Source of the DNA: Nostoc desertorum CM1-VF14
GTDB taxonomy: Bacteria > Cyanobacteriota > Cyanobacteriia > Cyanobacteriales > Nostocaceae
NCBI GenBank assembly: GCA_019359245.1
Contig: JAHHHR010000066.1
Coordinates: 1 to 40,509, forward strand
Reading direction: 5' to 3'
Length of the DNA stretch: 40,509 nt
Positions 9,206 to 17,840 of this stretch are shown one piece after another (the stretch's first letter is position 1; the number at the start of each line of letters is the position of its first letter). Position numbers and translations under genes: made by a program. The notes under the pieces were generated by a model. The model was given only the letters and a program-made list of their open reading frames with translations, ran no database searches and was not told the origin of the DNA.

Positions 9206-9611
9206 AGCTTTTATTACCTACTCTTTTATTTGGGTTTGCTTATGTAAGCAAATATTACCTTATATAAATAAATGTTACGATACCTTTACATAAATTAAAG
9301 GGGTGTAAACCGTACTAAATAGGTTAGAAATGCCGTATCTGCTGCTGAAAACCTTGATATCACTCCATTGTGGCAACCTAAGTAAAAACCTAAGTTCTAA
9401 AGTTTCTTACTTTGAGGTTTTTAAAAGCATTTTTAGCCTTTGCTTGCAAATGGCGATCGCAAGAGAGCGGACGCTTTGTGCCATCGCAACACCTGCTCAG
9501 TTTCTCATATTTCATATCTAGCAAGCTTCTTGCCGTTTTCTAGTCGTCAAACTCACGTTAACAAGATAGGTAAAATATGCGAGTAGGGAGAAAAGGTAAA
9601 TTTGTAAATTT
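9206..9611. other. intergenic region upstream of nblA
   Basis: About 400 bases, AT-rich near nblA. Apart from the palindrome at 9235-9252 I see no RNA gene or supported open frame. A short frame at 9330-9521 has no family resemblance. The segment 9455-9500 contains a GCGATCGC site and GC-rich repeat-like sequence. Confidence 0.4.
9235..9252. promoter_or_regulatory. perfect palindrome upstream of nblA
   Basis: TTTGCTTA, two bases, TAAGCAAA, centred about 38 bases before the nblA ATG. It could be an operator for a dimeric regulator or a small hairpin in the leader. Overlapping GTA and TAC triplets are spaced by nine bases rather than the eight of the NtcA consensus, so NtcA control is not claimed. 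Confidence 0.35.
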
Positions 9612-11384
9612 TCAGGCGATCGCCGCTTGCTTTTCTATTTCCGCTGAGAGTGCTGTTTGTTGTTGCTGCTGATGCAGAGGAATTTCAATCCAAAACTTAG
9701 TGCCTTGACCTAGTTCTGACTCACAACGCAAAACACCAGAGTGCTTCTGGACAATAATCTGATAGCTAATAGATAAACCTAAGCCTGTACCTTGACCAAC
9801 AGGTTTAGTGGTGAAAAAGGGGTCAAACAGCTTTTGCTTGGTCTGTTCAGTCATCCCTGACCCATTATCTGCAATTCCTACCACCACACGATTATCGTTA
9901 GTCACGGCGGTACTAATGATAATTTGAGCGGCATTAGTCTGAATTGCTTGTAGCGATCGCGTAATGCAGCTTGCTGTTCGCTCACAATTATAATTGTCTA
10001 AAGCATCAATTGCATTATTAATAATGTTCATAAATACTTGATTTAACTGCCCAGGATAACACTCTACTAAAGGTAAATTTCCATACTCCTTAATTATCTC
10101 AATTGCTTGTTCTGGCTTCGTTTTGAGCCGATTCTGCAAAATCAGCAGTGTACTTTCAATCCCTTCGTGAATATTAACTTCTTTCATATCTGCTTCATCC
10201 AATCGGGAGAAGTTGCGTAAAGACAAAACAATTTCTTGAATTCTTTGCGCCCCTATTTTCATAGAAATTAGAGTTTTTGGTAAATCATCTAACACAAACT
10301 CTAAATCCATATCTTTAATTTTTTCTTGAATATTCTCTCCAGGCTCAGGAAAATAATCTTGATATAACCTGATTAACTCCAGCAGTTCTTGAGAATATTC
10401 ATAAGCATGAATAATGTTACCGTAAATAAAGCTAACTGGGTTATTAATTTCATGTGCCACCCCAGCTACTAATTGGCCCAAACCAGACATTTTCTCTGTT
10501 TGAATCAATTGCGATTGCGTATTTTGGAGTTCCATGAAAGTTTGCTGAAGTTCTAATTCTGCCTGTTTACGTTCAGTGATTTCGACTTCTAAACGTTGAT
10601 TCATCGCAGTCAATTCTGTGTTTTTTAATAATGCTTCACGAGATTCTGTTAATTTCATTGCCATGTAATTAAATGCTTTAGCCAAGTCTTCTATCTCATC
10701 ACCTGTGCCAATATTTAAACGGTAGTTGAGATTTCCGGCGGCAATTTCTGTTGTGCCAACTTGTAACTTATGTAAATTTTTAACTGTTGGCCGCCAAACT
10801 AACACGAATTTCCCAACAAATAGAATTAGAATCACACACACAACTCCAAAGGAAATATTTCTCTGCAATTGGTATAGACTTTCTAACTCTGCTTCCACAA
10901 TAATATTTTCCTGAGAAGCACGTTCAACCATCTGAGAAAGGAACAAATCAATATCTCGGTTAAAAGAATTAATGGCACGAAAATACTGCTGAGAATCTGC
11001 AAGATAGATTGTACTAGAATTTGATTTAGTTAGCTGATTTGTCATTTGTCTGAGAAATTGGTGACGGCGACGAATTACAGCAATTTCCGGAGTATTTTGC
11101 AGTAAAATCTCTAACCTATCTAGAAATTTGATAAACTTCGTTGAAGACTTTTCTATGTCTGTAAGTTCAGCTTTTAATAAAACTACATCTTTGAGTTTTA
11201 TAATTTCCGACTTCAAAGCATTTTCTGCTTGCAATGCAACTTTGACTGTTTCTGCACTTCGCTCGCTTTTCTTGCGGATGTTTTGTTTAACCTGCTGAAT
11301 GAGTATAGTGTTACCAACGAGGATGGCTATTATAAATCCAACAGTGATAGCGGAAGCTGTAAAATACTTTGTAGAAATTTTCAT
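9612..11384 (-). CDS. membrane sensor histidine kinase (HAMP, HisKA, HATPase)
   Basis: 590 residues. Transmembrane segments at about 10-30 and 177-197 bracket a mostly helical periplasmic domain. A HAMP linker (about 198-250) and a coiled coil (250-300) lead to the dimerisation domain with phospho-acceptor His311 in GVAHEINNP. The ATP-binding domain has the N box NQVFMNIINNAIDAL (about 448-462), the G1 box ADNGSGM, the F box FDPFFTTKP and the G2 box GTGLGLSI. All catalytic boxes are intact. The ATG overlaps the stop of the upstream substrate-binding lipoprotein by four bases (ATGA), so the two are co-translated, and the lipoprotein probably presents the signal. No response regulator is encoded nearby on this strand, so its partner must lie elsewhere. 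Confidence 0.92.
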   Translation of the reverse strand: MKISTKYFTASAITVGFIIAILVGNTILIQQVKQNIRKKSERSAETVKVALQAENALKSEIIKLKDVVLLKAELTDIEKSSTKFIKFLDRLEILLQNTPEIAVIRRRHQFLRQMTNQLTKSNSSTIYLADSQQYFRAINSFNRDIDLFLSQMVERASQENIIVEAELESLYQLQRNISFGVVCVILILFVGKFVLVWRPTVKNLHKLQVGTTEIAAGNLNYRLNIGTGDEIEDLAKAFNYMAMKLTESREALLKNTELTAMNQRLEVEITERKQAELELQQTFMELQNTQSQLIQTEKMSGLGQLVAGVAHEINNPVSFIYGNIIHAYEYSQELLELIRLYQDYFPEPGENIQEKIKDMDLEFVLDDLPKTLISMKIGAQRIQEIVLSLRNFSRLDEADMKEVNIHEGIESTLLILQNRLKTKPEQAIEIIKEYGNLPLVECYPGQLNQVFMNIINNAIDALDNYNCERTASCITRSLQAIQTNAAQIIISTAVTNDNRVVVGIADNGSGMTEQTKQKLFDPFFTTKPVGQGTGLGLSISYQIIVQKHSGVLRCESELGQGTKFWIEIPLHQQQQQTALSAEIEKQAAIA

Positions 11385-12349
11385 TTTGCCGAAGTGGAAA
11401 TTAAATTTAGTTCTTGACGGAGTTCTTGAATTGGTGCGTAATCGGAAGCAATAACTAGGGTGTATCCGGCTGACTCAGTTCCGACAATATCTTCAATACC
11501 ATCTGGGCTACTAATAAAAGCTTGTTTCAATTGTTGAATTAACTCAGGAGATAGTTTTTGAGAAATTACTATGGGGGAATGGGGTATAGGCGCAGATTTC
11601 CATATAACTCTGGAGTTTTCATGTGTGAGCTTACCAATTTTTTGCCGTTTTAAATAGGAGGAAATATTAGTGACAGAGGCATCAGCAATGCCATTTTCTA
11701 ATGCTCCCATACTCTTACTATGGCTACCTGCAAAAATGACTTGAGCAAAATCTCGATTAGGATTAATTTTTAGTTTTTTTAAAGTTGCTGCTGCCATCAA
11801 ATACCCAGAAGTGGATGATTTATCTACAAAAGCAACGCGCTTGCCTTTGAGGTCTTTGATAGTTTTTATCGGGCTGTCTGCCTTGACTATAATGCATGAG
11901 CGATACCAAGGTTGCCCTGTATGTTTATCGATAGGAGCAACTAAAGGTTCAACTTTAGCGCCCTTCTCTATGGCTTCAAGATAGGTAACTGGCCCTAAAT
12001 AAGCTATATCGAGTTTACCTTGTACCAACCAATCAACGATTTCCTGATAATTGTTAGCAATCTGGAAATCAACTTGCCTTCCCAAGGATTTTTCTAAGTA
12101 ATCGTCTAGGGGTTTAACCATCCGTTCTTGTTCTGTGCGACTTTGGGTGGGTAGCACCCCAATTTTTAAGATAGATAAATGATTATTGCTACTGACTGCA
12201 CTATTTAAAATAGACTGATGCTTGCTAAATATATTTTTAGTACAACCTGCACCCAGTAGTGTAAAAATCACTGCTAAAGTTAGAAATCTACTTTTACTTA
12301 ATAAGCGATTTCTAAACGCTTGTTGCTGCGTACCCACGTACTCTTCCAT
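11381..12349 (-). CDS. PhnD-like phosphate/phosphonate-type substrate-binding lipoprotein
   Basis: 322 residues. A hydrophobic signal ends in LLGAGC with Cys36 as the likely lipidation site; the lipobox is slightly unusual (Gly at -3). The mature part is a PhnD/SsuA-type periplasmic binding protein: LKIGVLPTQSRTEQERMVKPL, then QIANNYQEIVDWL, LDIAYLGPVTYLEA, DLKGKRVAFVDKSSTSGYL and LENGIADASVTNISSY. Family members bind phosphate, phosphite, phosphonates or other oxyanions. No ABC permease or ATPase gene is present. Instead the gene is fused by a four-base overlap to a histidine kinase, so it more likely serves as the sensory receptor of that kinase than in transport. The ligand is unknown. Confidence 0.88.
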   Translation of the reverse strand: MEEYVGTQQQAFRNRLLSKSRFLTLAVIFTLLGAGCTKNIFSKHQSILNSAVSSNNHLSILKIGVLPTQSRTEQERMVKPLDDYLEKSLGRQVDFQIANNYQEIVDWLVQGKLDIAYLGPVTYLEAIEKGAKVEPLVAPIDKHTGQPWYRSCIIVKADSPIKTIKDLKGKRVAFVDKSSTSGYLMAAATLKKLKINPNRDFAQVIFAGSHSKSMGALENGIADASVTNISSYLKRQKIGKLTHENSRVIWKSAPIPHSPIVISQKLSPELIQQLKQAFISSPDGIEDIVGTESAGYTLVIASDYAPIQELRQELNLISTSAK

Positions 12350-12382
12350 AAAATCAAGTACAAATATATGGCGGAAAATGTG

Positions 12383-12426
12383 AAAGGCTGTAGTTGATGA
12401 CCCATGAGGGTTGCAACACAGCCTTT
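12383..12426. promoter_or_regulatory. strong nested hairpin upstream of the PhnD-like/kinase operon
   Basis: AAAGGCTGT pairs with ACAGCCTTT. Inside it GTTG pairs with CAAC (one bulged A), and an inner ACCC-ATGA-GGGT stem closes the loop. It ends 34 bases before the minus-strand start codon at 12349. It may be a leader element or attenuator of that operon, or a terminator of transcription entering from the right; the T-run after it on the minus strand is short. Confidence 0.45.
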
Positions 12427-12549
12427 AGCCAATTTATTTTTCCCTTAAAAGATGTAAAAATAACAATTTTTATTTATAAAAGACGGAAATAATATAGCAA
12501 ATGTTAATTTCTCAGCTTTTTTTACTCAACCTATAACTTTTTAAACACC

Positions 12550-12797
12550 CTCTATATTTTTGCTGACTTCGGTAATGATGGGCGTTTTTTCATGTACCTG
12601 TGGATCAACTTATAAATAATAAACAAGAAAAAATCAAAGAACTTAAGCTTTTTGACGGCGCACAAGAAACTTCTTTCCTCAAAATCGTTGGTAGCACACG
12701 TAGCGATGTCCGATTTGGTGGTGATGAACAGGGCGAAATATATGTGACATCTAAAAGTGATGGGAAAGCTAGAAAACTTGTGCGCTCACTATTTTAA
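12550..12797 (+). pseudogene. PQQ-dependent sugar dehydrogenase, C-terminal remnant
   Basis: Bases 12553-12593 read YIFADFGNDGRFF, and after a one-base shift near 12598 the frame continues to DQLINNKQEKIKELKLF and GGDEQGEIYVTSKSDGK, stopping at 12797. The combination resembles the last blades of soluble glucose/sorbosone dehydrogenase propellers (YIFADFG...GEIY...SDGK). The first roughly 80 percent of the protein is missing. A GTG at 12600 could start a 65-residue peptide, but it would begin in the middle of the domain. Confidence 0.5.
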
Positions 12798-12942
12798 TTT
12801 AATTGTTATAGCCGTTTCAAATCAACCCTTGCTATACAGATGCAGTGATCCCAAGCCACAATGGAGAAATATTTAACGGCTGGTATCTTTTTTCAAGGCT
12901 TATGCCTAAACTGTAAACTCTGCCAATCACTGCATGAATACC

Positions 12943-14130
12943 TTACTTGCCTGTTACCGAATGTTGCACTAGCCAGCAATGTAAGCCCACCATTACGAGC
13001 GCCAATGGCAGCATCAACATTGGAATAATTTCTAAACTTGCCCGACTTGCAACCCAGCCTGCTCCAGTGGGTATGATCGCTGCTCCAAAACTGGCGATGC
13101 TGGTGGCAAAGCTAACAGCCGCAGGAACCAAGGCATCTGGTAATCGTTGAGGTATTAACCAGATGGTGGCGGGAAAGATTGCTGCCAATGCAAAGCCAAT
13201 TAACGGTAAGCTAATCCATTGATCCCGAAGTTGCCACCAAGCAAGCAATCCAATCATTAGAAGACTCAGCGACATACTGATTGTACGGACTGGACCAAGC
13301 CATTGCAAGAAATAACCTAAGATGAAACGTCCTAATGTTAATCCTAGCCAGTAGGCACTAACGCTGTAACCAGCAATCAATTCGGGAGTTTGGCGAGCGA
13401 CGGATTGCACAGTGTATGCCCAGTTGCCGATGCAAGATTCTATACCAACATAAACCATCAGGAGTAACCCAGTTAGCACTACTACTGGATTTTGGAGCGA
13501 TCGCCCCAAATTTTCTAAGGCAGTTGTATTTGATGTCGATACCCGTAGCGTCATTGGTGTGTAGCGAGAAATTATCGCACCCAGGACACTTACAATCAAT
13601 AGGCTGACGATGCCGGCTAATACCCAATAAACCTGCCGCCAGTTCATGCCAAGTGATAGCAAAGTAGTGGCGATTGCGGGCCCAGATAATGCGCCAATGC
13701 CATAGAAAGCATGGAGTAAACCAATCATATTTGCACTGCGCGAATCTTGCACAATGTAGGTATTGATCCCTGCATCAATCAGCCCAATACCCAATCCCAA
13801 CACTGACCCGGCAGCAACCATAAACAACCAGTAAGGTGAGGTCGCGTAAATTACCAGCGCCATTGTCAGCACAACCGCAGCAATCAATAGCATTTGCGCT
13901 AACCCTAGACGGTTACTCACCAGACTGCTGGTGAATGCTGCCAGAATGTAGCCGCTAATTTGACTCACAAACAGCAGCGTAACGGTGGCTGGAGTCAAGT
14001 TATATGTGGACACTATAGAGGGCAGCAGAACGCCTAATCCGCCTTCAGCAATGCCAATGGCAATAAAGGCAATTAAGGCGATCGCCACTCCAATCCACAG
14101 AGGCGGTAAAGTGCGTTGGTAGTATCCCAT
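12943..14130 (-). CDS. MFS transporter
   Basis: 395 residues from the ATG at 14130, with 12 predicted membrane segments in two halves. The N-terminal half has FIAIGIAEGGLGVLLPSIV and the motif-A-like loop SNRLGLAQMLL after segment 2; VLGLGIGLIDAGINTY and GIGALSGPAIATTLL follow. This is the pattern of fucose/sugar-type and drug-type major facilitator proteins; the substrate cannot be told. A TTG at 14157 would add nine residues, but ATG is preferred since the first membrane helix begins soon after it. No convincing ribosome site precedes either start. Confidence 0.87.
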   Translation of the reverse strand: MGYYQRTLPPLWIGVAIALIAFIAIGIAEGGLGVLLPSIVSTYNLTPATVTLLFVSQISGYILAAFTSSLVSNRLGLAQMLLIAAVVLTMALVIYATSPYWLFMVAAGSVLGLGIGLIDAGINTYIVQDSRSANMIGLLHAFYGIGALSGPAIATTLLSLGMNWRQVYWVLAGIVSLLIVSVLGAIISRYTPMTLRVSTSNTTALENLGRSLQNPVVVLTGLLLMVYVGIESCIGNWAYTVQSVARQTPELIAGYSVSAYWLGLTLGRFILGYFLQWLGPVRTISMSLSLLMIGLLAWWQLRDQWISLPLIGFALAAIFPATIWLIPQRLPDALVPAAVSFATSIASFGAAIIPTGAGWVASRASLEIIPMLMLPLALVMVGLHCWLVQHSVTGK

Positions 14131-14244
14131 CGGATATAATGCTCTTGCTCGAGACAATTTGGTTGCTTAGATTCACTCAGTTGATAATCCTCAAAAATAA
14201 CTTCATACCCATCTCCCTGTAGTGATATTTCCATAACCCTAGCG

Positions 14245-14592
14245 GCACTACATTGTCAGGCGTTACAGGCACCCCTAACGGACTGGTTGCAGATTGTCTG
14301 CCTATACAATTTACTAGCACGCTTGCAGCCCTCGCCGATCGTGTCGCTCAACCGCGCGGTGGCAATCTCAATGGTAGACAGTCCTCAGACAGCGCTTGGA
14401 CTCATCAATAGGCTTATTCCCCAACTTGATGGCTACCATTTATTCCACCCCGTACGTGCCGAGCTACTACGCCGCATTGGAGCCTCCCAAGAAGCCGCAC
14501 AGAGCTACGCCCTAGCCCTCATGCTGGTAACAAATTATAGCGAACGCCGCTTTCTGGAGCGTCGGCTGCGCTCAGTTCAGCAACGTTCATAG
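14245..14592 (+). pseudogene. ECF sigma factor (DUF6596 type), C-terminal remnant
   Basis: Bases 14245-14592 encode ALHCQALQAPLTDWLQIV, YNLLARLQPSPIVSLNRAVA and LDGYHLFHPVRAELLRRIG, ending ERRFLERRL. This is the C-terminal helical-repeat domain found after the sigma-2 and sigma-4 regions in SigJ/ECF41-like and DUF6596 sigma factors. Both DNA- and polymerase-binding regions are missing, so it cannot act as a sigma factor. The remaining part reads without a stop or frameshift, so the truncation may be recent, or the fragment may persist as a small protein (an ATG occurs only well inside, at 14371). Confidence 0.65.
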
Positions 14593-14677
14593 AAGCGGTG
14601 AACACCAGCAAACAATCTGTGGCTCTGGTCAATAATTTGTCGCTCTACATTTGATGAGCAAATGAGTAATGTGTCTT

Positions 14678-15454
14678 TTACTTTAAAAGCTGAACTATAT
14701 CTTCAGCAACACCGATTGCTGAAGCGGGATTTTGTCCAGTTACTAAGCGATCGCTAACTACAATATGGGCTTGAAAATTTCGGGCTTCGGTATGTTTGGC
14801 TCCACGTTCTATGAGTTTTGACTCTAGCAAAAATGGCATGGTTTTTGTGAGTCCGACGGCTTCTTCTTCTTCATTGGTGAAGGCTGCTACTGTCTTATTA
14901 GCGACGAGATATGCTCCGTTAGATAGCTGAACATTCACAAGTCCAGCAGGACCGTGACATACTGCACCAACAACGCCGCCTTGTTCATAAATGGCTGCCG
15001 TTAGTTGAGCAAGTTTTTTATTGTCCGGAAAATCCCACATAGTGCCATGTCCACCTGCAAAAAAGATGGCTTTGTATTCAGATGGCTTGATTTCTTCAGG
15101 AGACAAAGTGTCTTTCACTTTGGCCATAACTTTGGGATTATTGACAAACTGTTTATTGAGAGGATCGTTAAGTTTGTAGCTATTTGGATCTATCGGGGCT
15201 GCTTCTCCTGTGGGACTAGCAAACTCTACCTCAAATCCCGCTTGAGTGAACACTGCATGGGGATGAGCAGCTTCATCGAGATAGAAGCCTGTTTTCTTAC
15301 CTGTATTCCCCAGTTGCTCATGGTTGGTTAAAACGATGAGAATTTTATTAGGAGTATTGCTTATTACAGGCTGTCTTTGAGCATTGGCTCCAAGACAGCC
15401 TGTAAGGCTTACGCCTGCAAATAAAACTGTCAAACTTGTTTTGAGGTTAAACAT
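14678..15454 (-). CDS. DJ-1/PfpI-family protein, predicted lipoprotein
   Basis: 258 residues. An N-terminal signal ends in SLTGC, with Cys20 as a good lipobox cysteine. The rest is a type 1 glutamine-amidotransferase-like fold of the Hsp31/glyoxalase III branch: nucleophile Cys166 in GAVCHGPAG, the partner Glu61 in FYLDEAAHP, and FFAGGHGTMWDFPDN. Family members remove methylglyoxal without glutathione or act as chaperones/deglycases. The lipid anchor would place it in the periplasm or at a membrane, which is unusual. Its downstream-to-upstream neighbour at 15503 is a close paralogue on the same strand, so a local duplication followed by gain or loss of the signal is likely. Confidence 0.9.
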   Translation of the reverse strand: MFNLKTSLTVLFAGVSLTGCLGANAQRQPVISNTPNKILIVLTNHEQLGNTGKKTGFYLDEAAHPHAVFTQAGFEVEFASPTGEAAPIDPNSYKLNDPLNKQFVNNPKVMAKVKDTLSPEEIKPSEYKAIFFAGGHGTMWDFPDNKKLAQLTAAIYEQGGVVGAVCHGPAGLVNVQLSNGAYLVANKTVAAFTNEEEEAVGLTKTMPFLLESKLIERGAKHTEARNFQAHIVVSDRLVTGQNPASAIGVAEDIVQLLK

Positions 15455-15502
15455 TCTTTAAATCTGCAATCAAGAGAGATGAGTGTTATTTTTTGGCTTA
15501 AT

Positions 15503-16186
15503 TTAGACAGCTACTGGTGTGAGTAGCTTCACAATTGCTTCGGCAACCCCAGTGGCAGATGCAGGATTTTGTCCAGTCACTAAGCGATCGCTCACAACTA
15601 CGTGTTTTTCAAAGTTTGCTGCTTTCGTGTGGGTTGCACCCTGCTCAATCAATTTTGGAGCTAGTAAAAATGGCACGACATCAGATAATCCGACGGCTGC
15701 TTCTTCTTCATTTGTGAAGCAAGAAATCTCTTTATCTGCTACTAGATATGTACCGTCAGACAATTTCAGGTTGACTAAACCTGCTGGCCCATGACAAACA
15801 GCACCTACAACACCGCCTTGCTCATAAATAGTAGCTGCAATGTTGGCAATCTCCGAATTATTGGGGAAATCCCACATTGTCCCATGTCCACCTGCATAAA
15901 AAATAGTGTCAAATTGTGCAGGATCAATCTGTTCTGGGCAGAGTGTGTTTTCAATTTGAGCTACGTTTTCAAGATTGTTTAGAAATGCTTTATTGATCGG
16001 ATCATCTAGATCCACACCAATCATAGGCGCTTTACCACCTTTGGGACTTACATAACTAACTGTGAACCCTGCATGATTAAATACGGCAACTGGATGGCTC
16101 ACTTCAGATAAGTAAAACCCAGTTGGTTTGCCTGTATTACCAAGTTGGTCATGACTTGTTAAGACAATAAGAACTTTTGCAGACAT
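15503..16186 (-). CDS. DJ-1/PfpI-family protein (Hsp31/glyoxalase III-like), cytoplasmic
   Basis: 227 residues from the ATG at 16186, which has a near-perfect AGGAGG seven bases upstream; a longer in-frame start at 16342 would overlap the divergent LysR gene and add non-family residues. Nucleophile Cys131 lies in GAVCHGPAG, Glu28 in FYLSEVSHP, and YAGGHGTMWDFPNN precedes. No signal peptide, unlike its tandem paralogue. Expected role: glyoxalase III-like detoxification of reactive aldehydes, or protein repair. The gap to the next gene is short (48 bases), so both may be one transcript. Divergent from a LysR-type regulator that probably controls it. Confidence 0.92.
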   Translation of the reverse strand: MSAKVLIVLTSHDQLGNTGKPTGFYLSEVSHPVAVFNHAGFTVSYVSPKGGKAPMIGVDLDDPINKAFLNNLENVAQIENTLCPEQIDPAQFDTIFYAGGHGTMWDFPNNSEIANIAATIYEQGGVVGAVCHGPAGLVNLKLSDGTYLVADKEISCFTNEEEAAVGLSDVVPFLLAPKLIEQGATHTKAANFEKHVVVSDRLVTGQNPASATGVAEAIVKLLTPVAV

Positions 16187-16261
16187 AAAATCCCTCCTAA
16201 TCAAGATGAATAAAAGACTTTGGACATGAGCAATTTCACTTAATTCCATACTAAAAGCAAC

Positions 16262-16276
16262 TTGTCTAAAATACAA
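16262..16276. promoter_or_regulatory. candidate LysR-type operator
   Basis: TTGT, seven bases, ACAA in the 124-base divergent region between the DJ-1 gene and the LysR gene, 35 bases before the LysR start. Partial dyads of this kind are typical LysR-family sites, and divergent placement supports autoregulation plus control of the DJ-1 pair. This is inference only. Confidence 0.35.
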
Positions 16277-16310
16277 ATTATAAAAGTTAGGTCTTCCTAT
16301 AAATAAATTT

Positions 16311-17186
16311 ATGGTTAGTTTTGAGTGGTATCGCAGCTTCATTGAAGTCTATCGGGTGGGAACTGTATCGGGTGCTGCACAGGTATTACATCTGACACAA
16401 CCTGCTGTGAGTCAACACATCACTGCTTTAGAATCTGCTCTTGGCGGACTACTATTTCAACGAATGCCTCGCCGGATGTTACCCACTGAAGCGGGGAAGC
16501 GATTATATAATCGCATTGCCTCAGCGATTGAAGCCCTAGAATCTGTTTCTATGAACGCTGGTTTAGAAAATGCGTCACTCTTGATTCGCCTGGGAACACC
16601 TCAAGAATTCTTCGTTGAACAGATTTTAAGCCGCATCAAAACTCAAAATACGCTATTTTCAATTAGATTTGGGTTAGCTCAAGAGTTAATTGAACAACTT
16701 TTAAACAACCAGTTAGATGGTGTCATTGCCACACAAAAAATTGCCAAATCAGAATTAGAATATCAACTTATTTTTGAAGAGAACTTTTGGCTAGTGGGAC
16801 CGCCAGAGAGGGAAATTCCCATTGTTCAGGCTGATTTATCATCCCTAAGCACATGGCTGACTCAGCAACCTTGGATTGCCTACAGTGACGAACTGCCAAT
16901 TATTCGTAGATTCTGGAGAGTTGTATTTGGTTGGCGCTTAGATGTCAATCCTCAGTTTGTGATTCCAGATTTGCGGAGTATTCGGGCGGCGATCGCTCAT
17001 GGGCTAGGCTACAGTGTTTTACCCGATTACCTGTGTCGTGAATGGATTGCCGACGGTCGATTAAATTTGGTACTCCAACCCACCAAAGCAGTGGCTAATC
17101 AGATTTGGTTGACCTATCGCAAGTCAGAAAGACAATCACAACAAATCACTGCGCTTCTGGATTTACTATTATCTAGCACTTTCTGA
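16311..17186 (+). CDS. LysR-family transcriptional regulator
   Basis: 291 residues, the usual LysR length. The N-terminal winged helix reads FIEVYRVGTVSGAAQVLHL, TQPAVSQHITALESALGG and LFQRMPRRMLPTEAGKRLY. The C-terminal part is a periplasmic-binding-like effector domain (about 90-290). It is divergent from the DJ-1/PfpI pair, and the intergenic region holds a partial dyad, so regulation of that pair in response to an electrophile or metabolite is plausible. The start ATG has an AT-rich upstream sequence without a clear ribosome site. Confidence 0.92.
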   Translation: MVSFEWYRSFIEVYRVGTVSGAAQVLHLTQPAVSQHITALESALGGLLFQRMPRRMLPTEAGKRLYNRIASAIEALESVSMNAGLENASLLIRLGTPQEFFVEQILSRIKTQNTLFSIRFGLAQELIEQLLNNQLDGVIATQKIAKSELEYQLIFEENFWLVGPPEREIPIVQADLSSLSTWLTQQPWIAYSDELPIIRRFWRVVFGWRLDVNPQFVIPDLRSIRAAIAHGLGYSVLPDYLCREWIADGRLNLVLQPTKAVANQIWLTYRKSERQSQQITALLDLLLSSTF

Positions 17187-17573
17187 CATAAAGTTACAAA
17201 TGTACACAAGATAATTTCAGCAAATCTTACCATTAGTGAGCAATCATGCTTAAATATTGCAAATCTATTTTTCATTCGGCTTTTAACCGCTTTTTCAGCC
17301 TTTTGATCGAGACTTACGCATTAGTTACGGAATAACGTAGATGCTTCGGCTTGCCGCAGGCTACCGCAGAGGCACAGAGAAGCCAGTGCGCCCTTGCGGT
17401 TCCCCGAATTGTAGCAACTGGCGGAGTTTGAGAGATATTTTGTGTAAGCCCTATGTACTTTCACAGTTGCGCGGAAGTTCACATTCATCCCTAACCAAAT
17501 GGATAGTTAAAAGGATAGTTGTTGAAACACTGCTGAATAGTGGGTTTGTTTTTAAAGTACTAAAGCCGCAAAA
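17187..17573. repeat. intergenic region with a dispersed GC-rich repeat
   Basis: No gene supported. Bases 17341-17400 (CTTCGGCTTGCCGCAGGCTA followed by CCGCAGAGGCACAGAG and a GC-rich tail) have the look of the dispersed repeats of Nostoc-type genomes, in strong contrast to the AT-rich surroundings. The open frame over it (17341-17580) has no protein resemblance. Confidence 0.45.
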
Positions 17574-17840
17574 CTACTGATTCAGTATTTGTTGAATATC
17601 TTCTGGAATAGACATTTTTTCTGAGTCGTTAACATTGGCTTTACCTACTCTAAGGTATCTCTTTGTTCCATACAAAAGTGTCAAGGGTATTGCCAGGAGC
17701 GTTGATAATAGTTGTGCAGTAATCTCCTGAAAATCCCTTTGTTTCCAGGCGAGCTTCAGCATATTCCAATGAGCAATTGTATGAGCGATCGCATCAGTTT
17801 GTCCTAAAATGTGAGCGGATCGACATGCAAAAAAGGAATT
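17574..17840 (-). pseudogene. DUF3703-family protein, 5-prime truncated
   Basis: The minus strand encodes RSAHILGQTDAIAHTIAHWN, then MLKLAWKQRDFQEITAQLL and a tail with GKANVN and IPEDIQQIL, ending at 17574. This matches the DUF3703 pattern (ERAHILGQ...HW.ML.LAW...D..E..GQ...GNTGGANVS...P.DL). The family has about 30 more N-terminal residues, which are lost where transposase-like sequence begins near 17840. The upstream continuation of the frame (to 17888) belongs to the other strand's transposase remnant. The function of the family is unknown. Confidence 0.6.

Noticed and set aside
9245..9260. NtcA-like GTA...TAC site upstream of nblA
   Set aside because: Spacing is nine bases instead of eight, and no -10 box at the proper distance could be assigned.
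9330..9521. A 63-codon plus-strand frame
   Set aside because: No recognisable domain, and the 3-prime part is repeat-like with a GCGATCGC site.
17341..17580. A 79-codon frame beginning at the GC-rich repeat
   Set aside because: The coding appearance comes from the dispersed repeat; no family, no ribosome site.
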